DNA of 64,000 bases from Winslowiella toletana (GCF_017875465.1 NZ_JAGGMQ010000002.1:1-64000); one strand, 5' to 3'. Counted from the first letter of the stretch, positions 9,119 through 18,566 are shown. Made by a program: numbers and translations. The notes: a model not told the origin generated them from the letters alone.

Positions 9119-9363
9119 GCGAAAAGCGGACGTTACGCATCCCTGCGAACATTGGCTTTGAGCAGTCGGAATTGAACTTAGCGATTCATTGTGAATTCCC
9201 GAACGCCTTTACAGCCAGTCTGATTCACCGCAACGTTATGAATTCTTGATCCTAATTAATCTGTTCATTGTTACCATAGTGGTGAAAAACATGAAATTTG
9301 TAACGGGATTCATGGTTGTGAATCAGGATCTTATTCCCCACACAATAATCGTATGAGGTCTTT

Positions 9364-10101
9364 ATGCTGATAGCTCAGGTTTCAGACATTCACGCCTCAA
9401 CCGAAAATGATTATCTGTTTCGGTTCGACCAGGTACTAAATTGGCTTACACATCTGCAACCGGACATACTGGTAATTACAGGCGATCTAACGGATGGGCA
9501 TTGGCAGGAAGGTTATAAACACATAGCTGACCGCCTGAATCAGCAAAATTACCCTTCGTTGATCCTGCCGGGTAACTCAGACGACCGAAGTCTGATGCGT
9601 TCTGTTTGGGATGAGAATAGATGGGCGCATGATGCCCAAGGAGAAGCCCTGCACTTAATTCATAACACCGGTGACATTCGCCTGATTGGTCTGGATTCGA
9701 CGATTGATTATAAAGATTACGGCAGTGTGACTGACCATCTGGAATGGTTGGATAACCAACTTAGCGACGCATGCAGCCCTCCGTCATTGCTGTTTCTGCA
9801 CCATCACGTATTTGCATCTGGCATACCAACGCTAGACGAAACGATGTGCAGAGGTCTGCCTGAGATGGAAGATTTGATTAGACGCGCCCCGGCCAGATTA
9901 CTCGCCATTTCTTCAGGCCATGTCCACAGACCAATAGCGGGCACGTATGCGGGCATACCTGCCTACATTTGTGGCTCCGTTTGCCCCGCTAATCCTGTCT
10001 GGTTTGGAACAGTAAACTCTCCTCCTGCGAATGACCCGCCAGCGTTGATAATTCACCGCTACGTCAGTAACGCCCTTATCAGTCATCACGTTTGCGTTTA
10101 A
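9364..10101 (+). CDS. Metallophosphoesterase, CpdA-like, copy 2
   Basis: Identical in sequence to the 245-aa phosphoesterase at 2458-3195 (SDIHAS, GDLTDG, LPGNSDDRS, LFLHHHV, GHVHRP motifs), with the same start and upstream region from 9118 onwards. Gene dosage is therefore doubled. The absence of any difference suggests a recent duplication. Confidence 0.8.
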   Translation: MLIAQVSDIHASTENDYLFRFDQVLNWLTHLQPDILVITGDLTDGHWQEGYKHIADRLNQQNYPSLILPGNSDDRSLMRSVWDENRWAHDAQGEALHLIHNTGDIRLIGLDSTIDYKDYGSVTDHLEWLDNQLSDACSPPSLLFLHHHVFASGIPTLDETMCRGLPEMEDLIRRAPARLLAISSGHVHRPIAGTYAGIPAYICGSVCPANPVWFGTVNSPPANDPPALIIHRYVSNALISHHVCV

Positions 10102-10260
10102 CTGGCATTCAGAAAAGCATAGACCTCATAGAAAACGACCTGATCCCCAGTGACCAACGCATAATGTTGTGGGGGAGCAATGTCCGCATCTGGCACAAAG
10201 CGGACTTGCGCTCTGGAAGGCCCGCCAAGAGCGATCGACGGATATTGCTAAAAGGGTTTA

Positions 10261-10548
10261 GTGAGCATTAACAGGGAGCAGGTCGATATTACCGTGTTAA
10301 ATGAAGCAACATCGTTGTTAAAACCCAATCAGGATGTCACACCAGTGAATGTAAACAATTGCCAGATCTGCGGCGAACCGATGAGTAAAACACCAGGAAC
10401 TATGAGTTTTGACTGTGGCGGCGATTGCTTATGTTGCATGACTTTCCATGGCGATCCAGATGCAATTGAGATTGTTGAGAAACTTACTGGCGAAAAAGTT
10501 AATGTCTGGGGAAGCTCATATCGTTCAAGTAAGGTTGAAGGGCTGTAA
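10261..10548 (+). CDS. Small Cys-rich putative zinc-binding protein, copy 2
   Basis: Identical to the 95-aa protein at 3355-3642: GTG start, CQICGEP and CGGDCLCC clusters. Function unknown. Confidence 0.6.
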   Translation: MSINREQVDITVLNEATSLLKPNQDVTPVNVNNCQICGEPMSKTPGTMSFDCGGDCLCCMTFHGDPDAIEIVEKLTGEKVNVWGSSYRSSKVEGL

Positions 10549-10570
10549 TGAGCGACAAGCGGACATCAGG

Positions 10571-11302
10571 TTAGTCGGTATTATGGGTGCCGTCTGTAAT
10601 TTTCCCGGACAGACGTCTGTAGTTTTTAATGGTCGCACTGGAAAGGCTTGCTGCCGTATCTACGATGAAAAAGCTGAAAGTATTTTCAGTTATCAGGGGA
10701 CTAAGATCTGTACAAGCAATAAGAAGAGCCTCCACCTTAAGATTTGCCACTACAGACATTAAATTTATCCACTCTGCCTGTACATCGGAGTCATGAAAAC
10801 CTTTCGTTTTAACCCGTCCAATTAGCGATGTGGTCATCTCACGAAGCAGAGGTGAATCAATAATCTCTTTACCAGAAGCTTCTATCCGCGCCTGATAAAA
10901 ACCCGCTTCCAGCGTAGGTTTCGTAGCCAGTACAGCAATCCTGGTTGCCTCTGCAGGTAGTGACTCAAGTGCGATGTCTGCGATATGCAGAAGTGGGATA
11001 CCGGAGCTCACCGCCTTCATTTCGGCAAAGTAGCAGTGCGCAAGATTACAGGGAACAGCTATCAGACTCACTTTGGCCCTGACGAGTTCGGTAATACCCT
11101 GCTGTAGGGTTGCGATCATCGCATTATCATCAACTTTCTTGCCAGGCCAGAAAGGTGTCGGCAACGAGATAATATGCATTTTAGGAAAATCCATATCATA
11201 TTTCGCTCCGTACCCGATGTGACACTCTGTCACCAGCATATCAACGAAGGGGGCTGTGGAGCGGGGTCCCATTCCTGCAAGCACACCTATAGAAACAGTC
11301 AT
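10571..11302 (-). CDS. Aspartate/glutamate racemase family protein, copy 2
   Basis: Identical to 3665-4396, including the two Cys motifs (VPCNLAH, IACTDLSPL) and the strong AAAGGAGG ribosome site. Confidence 0.8.
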   Translation of the reverse strand: MTVSIGVLAGMGPRSTAPFVDMLVTECHIGYGAKYDMDFPKMHIISLPTPFWPGKKVDDNAMIATLQQGITELVRAKVSLIAVPCNLAHCYFAEMKAVSSGIPLLHIADIALESLPAEATRIAVLATKPTLEAGFYQARIEASGKEIIDSPLLREMTTSLIGRVKTKGFHDSDVQAEWINLMSVVANLKVEALLIACTDLSPLITENTFSFFIVDTAASLSSATIKNYRRLSGKITDGTHNTD

Positions 11303-11563
11303 TGTCAGTGCCTCCTTTAAAGATCTTCTTTCCGCTTAACAAATTATCGCTAAATTGCCTGCAAAATTACAGACGAACGGAATGAACATGCCGGAGGTCA
11401 CTTAGAAAGGTGCAGGTGAACTACCGCAATTGATCAACACATCATGATGCGGAGAGAGCAGGCTTCAGGCACAAAGCGGACCTACGCTCCGGAAGATCCG
11501 CTATGAGCTAAAAGCAGACATTGCTGGATTAATTTCACTTACTTTCGTGGCTTTGGTCGGCGG

Positions 11564-12293
11564 TCAGTAATGTGCAAGCCCGTCGTCTACAGCATACTGG
11601 CTGCCGGTAACATAGGATGCGTCATCGGAGTGCAACTGCAGCGGCCTCTTCTACTGTTCCCGCTCGCCCCAAAGGAACCTGGCTTACCACAAAATCTTCA
11701 AACTGCTGACGGGACTCTTCTGGCATAAAGTGCCTGAAGTTAGTTTCAATCGGACCAGGCACCAAAGTGTTGGCGCGGATACCGCGTTCAGCCAGCGCAG
11801 AAGCCCAGCTTTTAACCATAGCGATAACGGCGCCTTTCGTTGCTGCATATAGGCTTGTCATCGCCGCACCTTCATAGACAGAAGAGGAGGAAGTTACCAA
11901 AATGGCCGCGCCTGAATTAAGTGATTCGGAGACAACTGCTAGCTGTAGCATCGGGCTGCGCACATTAGCGTTCATCATACGATTGAAAGAATCTGCCGTT
12001 ACAGATTCCGGAGATCCTACCTCTGCAAAGCCGGCATTAAGCCATAATCCATCAAGTGAACCCCAGCCGCTGATAGCTTCCCCCAGCCCTTTTATGTCGG
12101 TTTCGCTTGCAGTATCGCTTTTCAGAATAAGTGATGTTACAGGAAGCAGGCTGCGTGCACGTTCCAGCCTTTCTTCATTAAGCCCCGTAATGGCTACGTG
12201 ACCACCTTCAGTAACAATACGCTGAGCGCCTGCCAGCCCCATGCCACTGGTGCCGCCCGTGATCAGTATACGTTTACCCTGGAATCTTCCCAC
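11564..12293 (-). pseudogene. SDR family oxidoreductase, frameshifted, copy 2
   Basis: Identical to 4658-5387. It has the same truncation after VALR (stop at 11622) and the same out-of-frame C-terminal strand, so the mutation is older than the duplication and neither copy can complement the other. Confidence 0.75.
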
Positions 12294-12332
12294 CGGCAGT
12301 CGCTACGGTCACAGATGACGGAAGCATCCGGC

Positions 12333-12393
12333 GAACCGCTTACCTTCCACTCATCTAGGAACCGCTTACCTTCCACTCATCTAGGAACCGCAG
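12333..12393. repeat. 26-bp direct tandem repeat, duplicate of 5427-5487
   Basis: Same 2.3 units as in copy 1, between the SDR and the chemoreceptor. Confidence 0.8.
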
Positions 12394-12426
12394 GCTGGGT
12401 ATCTGAACGCCCGGTTAGTCTGCCGC

Positions 12427-12461
12427 CCCCTGCTTCGTCCGGCAGCCGGACGAAGCAGGGG
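12427..12461. terminator. Perfect 16-bp inverted repeat, duplicate of 5521-5555
   Basis: Same stem and 3-base loop immediately downstream of the second chemoreceptor copy; no T-run. Confidence 0.5.
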
Positions 12462-12474
12462 ATTTACCTGCACA

Positions 12475-14019
12475 TTATATGCGGAAGGTTTCCACCATAT
12501 TCTGCAGGGCACGCGCCTGCTCAGAAAGGGACTGCGATGCCGCCGAGGACTCTTCAACCAGCGCGGCGTTATTCTGCGTGACGCCGTCCATCTGGGTTAC
12601 CGCAATGCTGACCTGGGCGATGCCCTGCATCTGCTCCTCTGAGCCGAGCGAGATTTCGTCCATGGCCTCAGCCAGTTCACCCACCATGCCGGTAATTCTG
12701 ATGATACTCTGTCCTGTACCGTCAGCTACCGAAACGCCGTTTTCGACCTGGGTGACCGCCATCTCAATGAGGGCTTTAATTTCTTTTGCCGCTGTGGCGC
12801 TGCGCTGCGCAAGCGACCTCACCTCGCCGGCCACTACCGCAAAGCCGCGCCCCTCCTCTCCGGCACGGGCCGCCTCGACCGCAGCGTTCAGTGCGAGGAT
12901 ATTGGTCTGGAATGCAATACCCTCGATAACGGCGGTAATATCCCGTATTTTTCCGGCGCTGTGAGATATCTCTCCCATACTTTCGGACATGCGAAGCACC
13001 TCCTCCCTACCGTTACGGGAAAGAGCAGCCGCTTCCCTTGCCACACCGGCAGTATGCTGCGCGCTGGTTGTGTTGTTCCTTACCGTGGCCGTTATCTCCT
13101 CCATGCTGGCCGCTGTTTCCTGCAGCGCAGCCGCCTGCTGCTCCGTCCGTGATGACAGCTCGCTGTTACCCTGAGAGATTTCATCTGCTGCCTGTGCCAC
13201 TGAACCGGCAGCGCCCTTTATCTGTCCCACAAGTGCGCGAAGGTCAGCCTGCATTCCGTCAAGAGAGGCCAGCAGGCTGGTTGTGTCCTTATGTCGCAGC
13301 TGAACGGGCGTGGTCAGGTCCCCCCCGGCAATCGCCGCCGCGATTTTCTGAGCCTCTGCGGGTTCCCCTCCCAGTTGCCGCATCAGGATGCGGACAATAA
13401 ACAGGCAGACCAGTACACTACTCACGATTGAAATGAAAATAATCAGGCCGGAAATCTTCAGCACCCTGATGGCATGTTCATTATTTCTGAAAGCAGTTTC
13501 TTCAGCCTGGTGAGTCTGGATGGTTGTCAGGGCATTCAGGCTTGCAATCAGAAGCTGTTGAGGAGGCCGTACCACGCTGGTGAGATAATCCGGCAGGCCT
13601 TCAAGTTGCTTCTGCCTGCCTTTTTTTGCAGCAGTCTCAAGCACTGCAAGCGCCGTCTTCTCGTTATCCAGGACGGTGGTAAGGAGTTTCATCTCGTCCG
13701 GGATGTTTTCAGCCATAATCATACCTTTGAGCTTATTGCGATTCTGAATATAAGCAGTTTTGCTCTTCTCAAAGCGTTCCCACTCTGTGGCAATGGCTTT
13801 TTCGTCAGAAAACAGCGCCATATTTCTGACCTGAACCAGCATATTTCTCAGGGCCGTGCCGGCTTCATTCGCCACCACCACCTTTTTCAGCCTGTGAGAG
13901 ACGATGTCATTCATCTCATGCCGGGATGTATTAAGGCTGATAAAGGTAAATGCGGAACTGATTACAAACAGTAAGATAAGGAAGGTGAAACCTGCTGTTA
14001 AACGTGTCGATATTTTCAC
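12475..14019 (-). CDS. Methyl-accepting chemotaxis protein, copy 2
   Basis: Identical to the chemoreceptor at 5569-7113: two membrane helices, about 150-residue periplasmic sensor, HAMP-like segment and signalling hairpin ([14 protein letters not shown]). The GTG start at 14019 was chosen for the same reason. Confidence 0.9.
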   Translation of the reverse strand: MKISTRLTAGFTFLILLFVISSAFTFISLNTSRHEMNDIVSHRLKKVVVANEAGTALRNMLVQVRNMALFSDEKAIATEWERFEKSKTAYIQNRNKLKGMIMAENIPDEMKLLTTVLDNEKTALAVLETAAKKGRQKQLEGLPDYLTSVVRPPQQLLIASLNALTTIQTHQAEETAFRNNEHAIRVLKISGLIIFISIVSSVLVCLFIVRILMRQLGGEPAEAQKIAAAIAGGDLTTPVQLRHKDTTSLLASLDGMQADLRALVGQIKGAAGSVAQAADEISQGNSELSSRTEQQAAALQETAASMEEITATVRNNTTSAQHTAGVAREAAALSRNGREEVLRMSESMGEISHSAGKIRDITAVIEGIAFQTNILALNAAVEAARAGEEGRGFAVVAGEVRSLAQRSATAAKEIKALIEMAVTQVENGVSVADGTGQSIIRITGMVGELAEAMDEISLGSEEQMQGIAQVSIAVTQMDGVTQNNAALVEESSAASQSLSEQARALQNMVETFRI

Positions 14020-14802
14020 TGGATAAACCTTGATGGTTGATGAACTAATACATATCGACAAAATCCGGCCGGGCTTGATGACCGGGCGGAGCAGCAAAGC
14101 TGTCTATTCCGTAGCCAGATCGGAACTCCGGCAGTCAGTCCGGAAGGTATTTTTTACAAAAGTATGGCTGATCTGAGGCGTACTGCTCTGATTAAGGCTG
14201 TTCCGGTGAAGGTCTGCCGACAGTAGAAAGGTCATACCGGCCTGAGGTGCCTGGATATCCTGCGTGTGGCAGATGCCCATGCGCGCAGCGTTCTCCCCGT
14301 AGGTAAGACCCTGATTGTCAGGCAGGCTAAGCACATGGATAATGCTGAATTTTTTGATGAACCGGTTACATGGCCTGCTGCCATGAAAATGGCACCTCAT
14401 ATCTGCATGAACATCAATACGGTCTGAATGTGACACTTACATTCATCTGGTGAGAGTTCTGAGTCTATGTCCTCAACGTCGTCCGCCACCCAGATGTGGG
14501 CCACACACCGAGTGTCAGGGGCAAACCCCGACTAGCTGGCTATCAGGCCGGCAATGGTAAGTTCTCTTTTCATCATCTGCTCCTCAGTCAACGGTTGCAC
14601 GGCCTCATCTGCCCCGTGCCGCCACAGCAGCCGGTCGCAAAGCGGAGCTGGCAGGGCGACACCGGAAGCCGCACGCGCCGCCGGAGCAGACTGAATGTCC
14701 CGCGGACGGCGGGGAACGGGTGAGCAGTTGTGTTTGATGTCAACCAAAGAGGGTGTTTTAAAGACGTGTAGTGGTTGCAGATGATGAACGTCCGCTATGA
14801 GC
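14020..14802. other. Gap with no confident gene, copy 2
   Basis: Same sequence as 7114-7896; no recognisable gene. Confidence 0.4.
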
Positions 14803-16024
14803 TGTGAGTTCAATGGCTCGATGCAACGCTATCCTTAATCAAGGGGGGACGTTGTCATGAAACGAAGAACTCGGATTAACTACACGCCAGAGCAGAAGGC
14901 GATTATCTGGGACAGATATAAGCAAGGTGATTCTCTGCATGATATCGCCAGAATGTTCGACAGATTTCATTCTTCCATCATGCCCACAATCCACCAGACA
15001 GGGGGCTACCGTCCTCCCGTTCGAAAGCGGCATCGATTAGCGCTTACGCTTGATGAAAGAGAGGAGATCTCCAGAGGACTGGTAGCAAAACTCAGTATCA
15101 GGGACATTGCTGCCAACTTATCAAGAGCACCCTCAACGATTAGCCGCGAGGTCAGGAGGCACGGAGGTGCCAAGCAATACCGTGCAGCAAAAGCCGATAC
15201 TGCTGCGTGGGAAAATGCTCTGAGACCAAAACCTTGCAAGCTAATTGAAAGCCCCACATTGTGTAAAATCATTGCAGAGAAGATGCATCAGGACTGGTCG
15301 CCGGAACAGATCGCCGGTTGGCTGAAACGCTGTTATCCGGATAATCAGGAAATGCATGTGTCACACGAAACGATTTATAAAACGCTTTTTATACAAACCC
15401 GGGGGGCATTAAAAAAAGAGCTGCAGCAATGCCTCAGAAGCGGAAGAGCGGTTCGTAGATCCCGAACGTCATCACTTAAAGGGAAAGGGTTAGGGAAAAT
15501 CCCGAATGCGATACCTATCAGCGAAAGGCCACCGGAAGCCTCAGACAGAGCCATCCCTGGTCACTGGGAAGGTGATCTGATCCAGGGCTCGAAAAACTCC
15601 TATATTATCACCCTCGTAGAACGCCATTCCCGCTTTGTTATGTTAGCCAAAATCAGGGACAACAAGACCATAACGGTTATATCTGCACTCATCAGACAAG
15701 CCCGGGAATTACCTGTTGAGCTATATAAAACATTAACCTGGGATCGGGGAGCTGAAATGACCAGCCACACCCGGTTTACTGTAGCAACAGACATCCAGAT
15801 TTACTTCTGTGATCCTCAATCTCCCTGGCAACGTGGCTCAAATGAAAATACGAACAGGTTGCTAAGACAATATTTTCCAAAGGGAACTGACTTATCGGTT
15901 CACAGTCAGCAGAGACTAAACAGCGTTGCCAGACAGCTCAACGAAAGACCGAGAAAAACGCTAGACTATGAATCACCCGCAGAACGGTTCAATAAGTGTG
16001 TTGCGTCCATCAGTTGAACTCACA
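14803..16024 (+). mobile_element. IS30-family insertion sequence, copy 2
   Basis: Identical to 7897-9118. The left flank is the same (AACGTCCGCTATGAGC). The right flank is GCGAAAAGCGGACC, differing from copy 1 beyond the 14-bp shared sequence, so this is the true right border of the ancestral locus. Confidence 0.85.
14857..16017 (+). CDS. IS30-family transposase, copy 2
   Basis: Identical 386-aa transposase to that at 7951-9111, with HTH region and DDE core (GHWEGDLIQG, LTWDRGAEM, SPWQRGSNENTNRLL). Confidence 0.95.
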   Translation: MKRRTRINYTPEQKAIIWDRYKQGDSLHDIARMFDRFHSSIMPTIHQTGGYRPPVRKRHRLALTLDEREEISRGLVAKLSIRDIAANLSRAPSTISREVRRHGGAKQYRAAKADTAAWENALRPKPCKLIESPTLCKIIAEKMHQDWSPEQIAGWLKRCYPDNQEMHVSHETIYKTLFIQTRGALKKELQQCLRSGRAVRRSRTSSLKGKGLGKIPNAIPISERPPEASDRAIPGHWEGDLIQGSKNSYIITLVERHSRFVMLAKIRDNKTITVISALIRQARELPVELYKTLTWDRGAEMTSHTRFTVATDIQIYFCDPQSPWQRGSNENTNRLLRQYFPKGTDLSVHSQQRLNSVARQLNERPRKTLDYESPAERFNKCVASIS

Positions 16025-16078
16025 GCGAAAAGCGGACCATAAACATGTTTTTTCTAAATAACATGCCATGATGCAAGC

Positions 16079-16140
16079 AATGTCCGCTTCTGGCACAAAG
16101 CGGACATCTGCGCATGGTAAGGTATGCTATTAGCTATTAG
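16079..16140. repeat. Intergenic mosaic repeat
   Basis: Begins AATGTCCGCTTCTGGCACA and continues with AAGCGGACAT; the second half is a degraded version ending TATTAGCGGAG. It is the clearest full example of the repeat family scattered through 2-20 kb. Confidence 0.65.
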
Positions 16141-16241
16141 CGGAGAGTGGCCTTAACTCTGACACAAGATTCAGAATGCTGTTTTTCAGCATACTTATCA
16201 GCCCAACAAGACATACTAAAAGAAATGGCCGAGCTTTTTAC

Positions 16242-16910
16242 TCAACGAAGCTTTTCCAGAAGTTGTTCTGCTCCTTTGTCGATACCCGTTTCTGCTGCGC
16301 TCAGAGACCCAAATGTTGCACCCACGTTCATCGCATTAGGATACTGCTCCGCAACGTACGCGAGCAGCAGCGTTTTTGTTTCTGCATCTTCAATTTCAAC
16401 TGCATAGTTAACGTACCCACTCATCAGGCCTCGCCCTCCACGCACCGACTGGACAATATTATAAGGACCTCCAGCCAAATCAAACTTGGTAAAGGTACCA
16501 ATCACCGGCGGTGTAGTATCAGCGCCGGTAAGGGTCAGTTTTAACCTGAGTGAGGGGCCATTTCCGGCAGATGTATTTGTTATAAATTTCTCGGCGAGAA
16601 CTTCGCCGAACTTATCGCGCATGTAGTTTGCCAGCCGGCGACGGTCTTCCTGCGACATATCATTAAACTGTGCGTCACTCCCCGAATAAATCTCAACAGG
16701 TTCAATAGTAATGCTTCTGTATTTGCTCCAGTTGACAGGAACTGCGTAACGGAAGGGTATCCGATCGTTGTCATCGGCAGTATTGAGTGACATACGTGCT
16801 GAGGAAGGTATGCCTGAATACTTTAATGGTGATGTGGAAGAGCAGCCTGATGCTGCCAGGATTGCAAGGAAGAAAAGGCTGCGATTAAAGGAGCGTGAAG
16901 TCAGCGACAT
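16242..16910 (-). CDS. DUF3313 domain-containing lipoprotein
   Basis: Predicted outer-membrane-type lipoprotein of 222 aa. The N-terminal signal (SRSFNRSLFFLAILAASGCS) has a lipobox L-A-A-S-G-C with the lipidated Cys at about residue 23, followed by Ser residues that argue against inner-membrane retention. The mature part matches the DUF3313 pattern (YRSITIEPVEIYSG near the middle, VEIEDAETKTLLLA near the end). Function is unknown. Its promoter carries a 17-bp palindrome shared with the small-lipoprotein promoter at 18567-18583, so it is probably controlled by the TetR protein at 18631-19266. Confidence 0.85.
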   Translation of the reverse strand: MSLTSRSFNRSLFFLAILAASGCSSTSPLKYSGIPSSARMSLNTADDNDRIPFRYAVPVNWSKYRSITIEPVEIYSGSDAQFNDMSQEDRRRLANYMRDKFGEVLAEKFITNTSAGNGPSLRLKLTLTGADTTPPVIGTFTKFDLAGGPYNIVQSVRGGRGLMSGYVNYAVEIEDAETKTLLLAYVAEQYPNAMNVGATFGSLSAAETGIDKGAEQLLEKLR

Positions 16911-16938
16911 TAGTAAATTCTCTTGTGTGTTAAAAATA

Positions 16939-16981
16939 AACTGTACGGTTTAGTTAAAATCGCTTAGCATGGTTGTGTCAA
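16939..16981 (-). promoter_or_regulatory. Promoter and TetR-type operator of the DUF3313 lipoprotein gene
   Basis: On the minus strand a perfect -35 TTGACA (16976-16981) is followed 20 bp later by AACTAAACCGTACAGTT (16939-16955), an imperfect palindrome AACTnnACnGTnnAGTT overlapping the -10/start region. The same 17 bp occurs exactly at 18567-18583 in the same geometry. Such dyads overlapping a promoter are typical of TetR repressors. Confidence 0.65.
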
Positions 16982-17020
16982 GAAGATGTTTCATTGAGTT
17001 TCATGACTTAGGGGTGAGGG

Positions 17021-17044
17021 AATGAGAATGAGAATGAGAATGAG
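17021..17044. repeat. AATGAG hexanucleotide repeat (4 units)
   Basis: Four perfect AATGAG units in the intergenic region; could vary in number by slippage. Confidence 0.8.
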
Positions 17045-17248
17045 TAAAGATGAAGTCTCTATGCTGAACTTAAAAACGAGAGCGTGCAGCATAAGCATTT
17101 TTCCGGGTTGTTTTCGCGTCAATTTGAAGGGTTACGGGAAGAAAGCCGGTATTGCAAACAAACCCATACGAACTCAGCCTTGAACGTGCTGGGATGCATA
17201 TTGCCGTTACGCTTCTCTGGGCTGCCTATCAAAAGAAAGCTCACCCGT

Positions 17249-17626
17249 ATGACGTTACTGCCTGCACAGGTGCAGTTTTGCTCAGAGCAGCATTCGGAAG
17301 CGGAATCACCACATCCCTCTGTAACTGATTACATACGTTCCCTGATGGACATAGCTATTTCTCGGGGTGAACTCCGTTTCCGCGCCGCGGACGAAATGGT
17401 GCGGTATTACCTTTCACTGACCAGCGAGCTGAATGGACATTTTACCACCAACGGCCAGCCGGATGTATGTCTTCGAAGCCAGATGAGACGAAGGATCAGT
17501 CAGGATATTCATTGGCAAATATGCGTCTGCGGGATTGGTATGAAAACGCTGGCTTGTCGGGCCATTCTGGCCCTCATTTTCATGCTCAGCGGCGCCCTGA
17601 CCTCTTTCTCTGTTTATGTCAGCTGA
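17249..17626 (+). CDS. Hypothetical protein (doubtful)
   Basis: Open frame of 125 aa from the ATG at 17249 (a longer frame begins at 17084). Residues such as DYIRSLMDIAISRGELRFRA read like a helical domain, and the C-terminus has one hydrophobic stretch (ILALIFMLSGALTSFSVYV) that could span the membrane. No family recognised and no clear ribosome site. It precedes two small membrane proteins on the same strand. It could be spurious. Confidence 0.3.
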   Translation: MTLLPAQVQFCSEQHSEAESPHPSVTDYIRSLMDIAISRGELRFRAADEMVRYYLSLTSELNGHFTTNGQPDVCLRSQMRRRISQDIHWQICVCGIGMKTLACRAILALIFMLSGALTSFSVYVS

Positions 17627-17669
17627 CACACGCACTTATGGAATATATCCCTTTGCCTTAACAGGACCC

Positions 17670-17963
17670 ATGCAGATGATTGAACATTTGCTGACCGGAG
17701 CAGAGTTAATGACCTTAAGATACTGGATTCTACAGATGACGAGGGTAACGATAGCCCTCCTTGTGCTCTGCAGGATAACGGGCAATATCAGGGAGATATT
17801 TTACGTCAGGGGATTAGGGAGGAAGCTCGGTCAGTACTATACGATCAGGCTATGGGGCGCACGCCCGGGTGCCCTCATATTGATGCTGATTGTTGAGAAC
17901 ATCGTACTCATGGTCGCAGGCATATTTGCACTCACCATTCTCGGTGATGGAGTGCCTAACTGA
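17670..17963 (+). CDS. Small two-helix membrane protein A
   Basis: Protein of 97 aa with two hydrophobic segments: one around residues 22-38 (ILQMTRVTIALLVLCRI) and one around 70-92 (ALILMLIVENIVLMVAGIFA). They are linked by a basic loop containing NIREIFYVRGLGRK. The ATG at 17670 is preceded by AGGA at 5-7 bp; other Met codons lie at 17676 and 17709. It is clearly related to the next gene (NIREIFYVRG versus NLRDVFFIRR, and matching hydrophobic ends), so the two form a tandem paralogous pair. Function unknown; it lies within the TetR/lipoprotein module. Confidence 0.55.
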   Translation: MQMIEHLLTGAELMTLRYWILQMTRVTIALLVLCRITGNIREIFYVRGLGRKLGQYYTIRLWGARPGALILMLIVENIVLMVAGIFALTILGDGVPN

Positions 17964-18057
17964 TAAATTTTGTTTCAGGTCTTGCAAAGGGCATGACCGA
18001 AAATGCCATAAAAAAGTCTGTAATCCGCTTAAAGCTCTGGATCAGGAAATAAACCCC

Positions 18058-18336
18058 GTGACTGAACTAATTTTGAATAAGGCAGGCAGTATCACCCTCA
18101 TAGACTGGATGATGTTATGCATAACGGGCACAACGATCACTATAATAGGGTGGAGGGTTAGCTGTAATCTGCGCGACGTATTTTTTATAAGGAGATGCAG
18201 GGCTCAGCGTGGCAGGAAGTCGGCTCACCCTGCCTGGGGTTCTCGCGAAAACGCACTGATTACTTTGCTTACTGCAGAAATAATCGTCGCAGTGGCTCTC
18301 AGCAGTATTATGGTAATGATAATTGCAGGCACCTGA
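18058..18336 (+). CDS. Small two-helix membrane protein B (paralogue of A)
   Basis: Protein of 92 aa from a GTG at 18058, with AGGA about 11 bp upstream. Hydrophobic helices lie at about residues 14-32 (LIDWMMLCITGTTITIIGW) and 70-90 (ALITLLTAEIIVAVALSSI), separated by a positively charged loop (NLRDVFFIRRCRAQRGRK). It shares the topology and motif of protein A with moderate divergence. An upstream frame runs to 17890 but overlaps gene A and has no supporting sequence. Function unknown. Confidence 0.5.
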   Translation: MTELILNKAGSITLIDWMMLCITGTTITIIGWRVSCNLRDVFFIRRCRAQRGRKSAHPAWGSRENALITLLTAEIIVAVALSSIMVMIIAGT

Positions 18337-18379
18337 TAAATGGTTTAATCAGGCCCGCCTTACAGCGGGCATTGGCGGA

Positions 18380-18460
18380 TTAGATGTGGCTGCCGATCGA
18401 AAGGCAACCCGTAAGCATCATAAGTGCTGAACCCGTAATAAAAAGAACGAGATAACGCAT
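18380..18460 (-). CDS. 26-residue micro-lipoprotein 2
   Basis: Too short for usual gene calling. The ATG at 18460 encodes a basic N-terminus (MR), a hydrophobic core and a lipobox M-L-T-G-C with Cys at residue 19, leaving only an 8-residue mature lipopeptide (CLSIGSHI). A ribosome site GAGGG lies 7 bp upstream, within the 9-bp gap after micro-lipoprotein 1. The two genes are therefore a translational pair under the promoter at 18567-18607. Confidence 0.6.
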   Translation of the reverse strand: MRYLVLFITGSALMMLTGCLSIGSHI

Positions 18461-18469
18461 AAAACACCC

Positions 18470-18547
18470 TCAGAATAATGAAACACAACCGGTCAACAGA
18501 AACGACCCAAGCACGGCGGTGATAATTAACAGAACACGATGTGACAT
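18470..18547 (-). CDS. 25-residue micro-lipoprotein 1
   Basis: ATG at 18547 with AAGGGG at a good distance. The peptide has a short basic start (MSHR), a hydrophobic core (VLLIITAVLGSF) and a lipobox L-L-T-G-C with Cys at residue 21, then only CVSLF as mature product. Two adjacent frames both with a ribosome site and a lipobox are unlikely by chance. In size and pairing it recalls entericidin-like or lysis-type lipoproteins, but I see no sequence similarity to those. Confidence 0.6.
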   Translation of the reverse strand: MSHRVLLIITAVLGSFLLTGCVSLF

Positions 18548-18566
18548 TACAAACACCCCTTAAATG

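Larger units (their letters stand above)
9118..16023. repeat. Tandem duplication unit, copy 2 (6,906 bp)
   Basis: Direct tandem repeat of 2212-9117. All encoded proteins match residue for residue, including the SDR frameshift and the 26-bp tandem repeat. The terminal 14-bp AGCGAAAAGCGGAC recurs at 16024-16037, after which the sequence diverges from copy 1 (GGACC instead of GGACG). Confidence 0.95.

Noticed and set aside
2212..16037. Composite transposon bounded by two IS30 copies
   Set aside because: There is no IS30 at the left border (2212); the structure is a tandem duplication with the IS at the right end of each unit.
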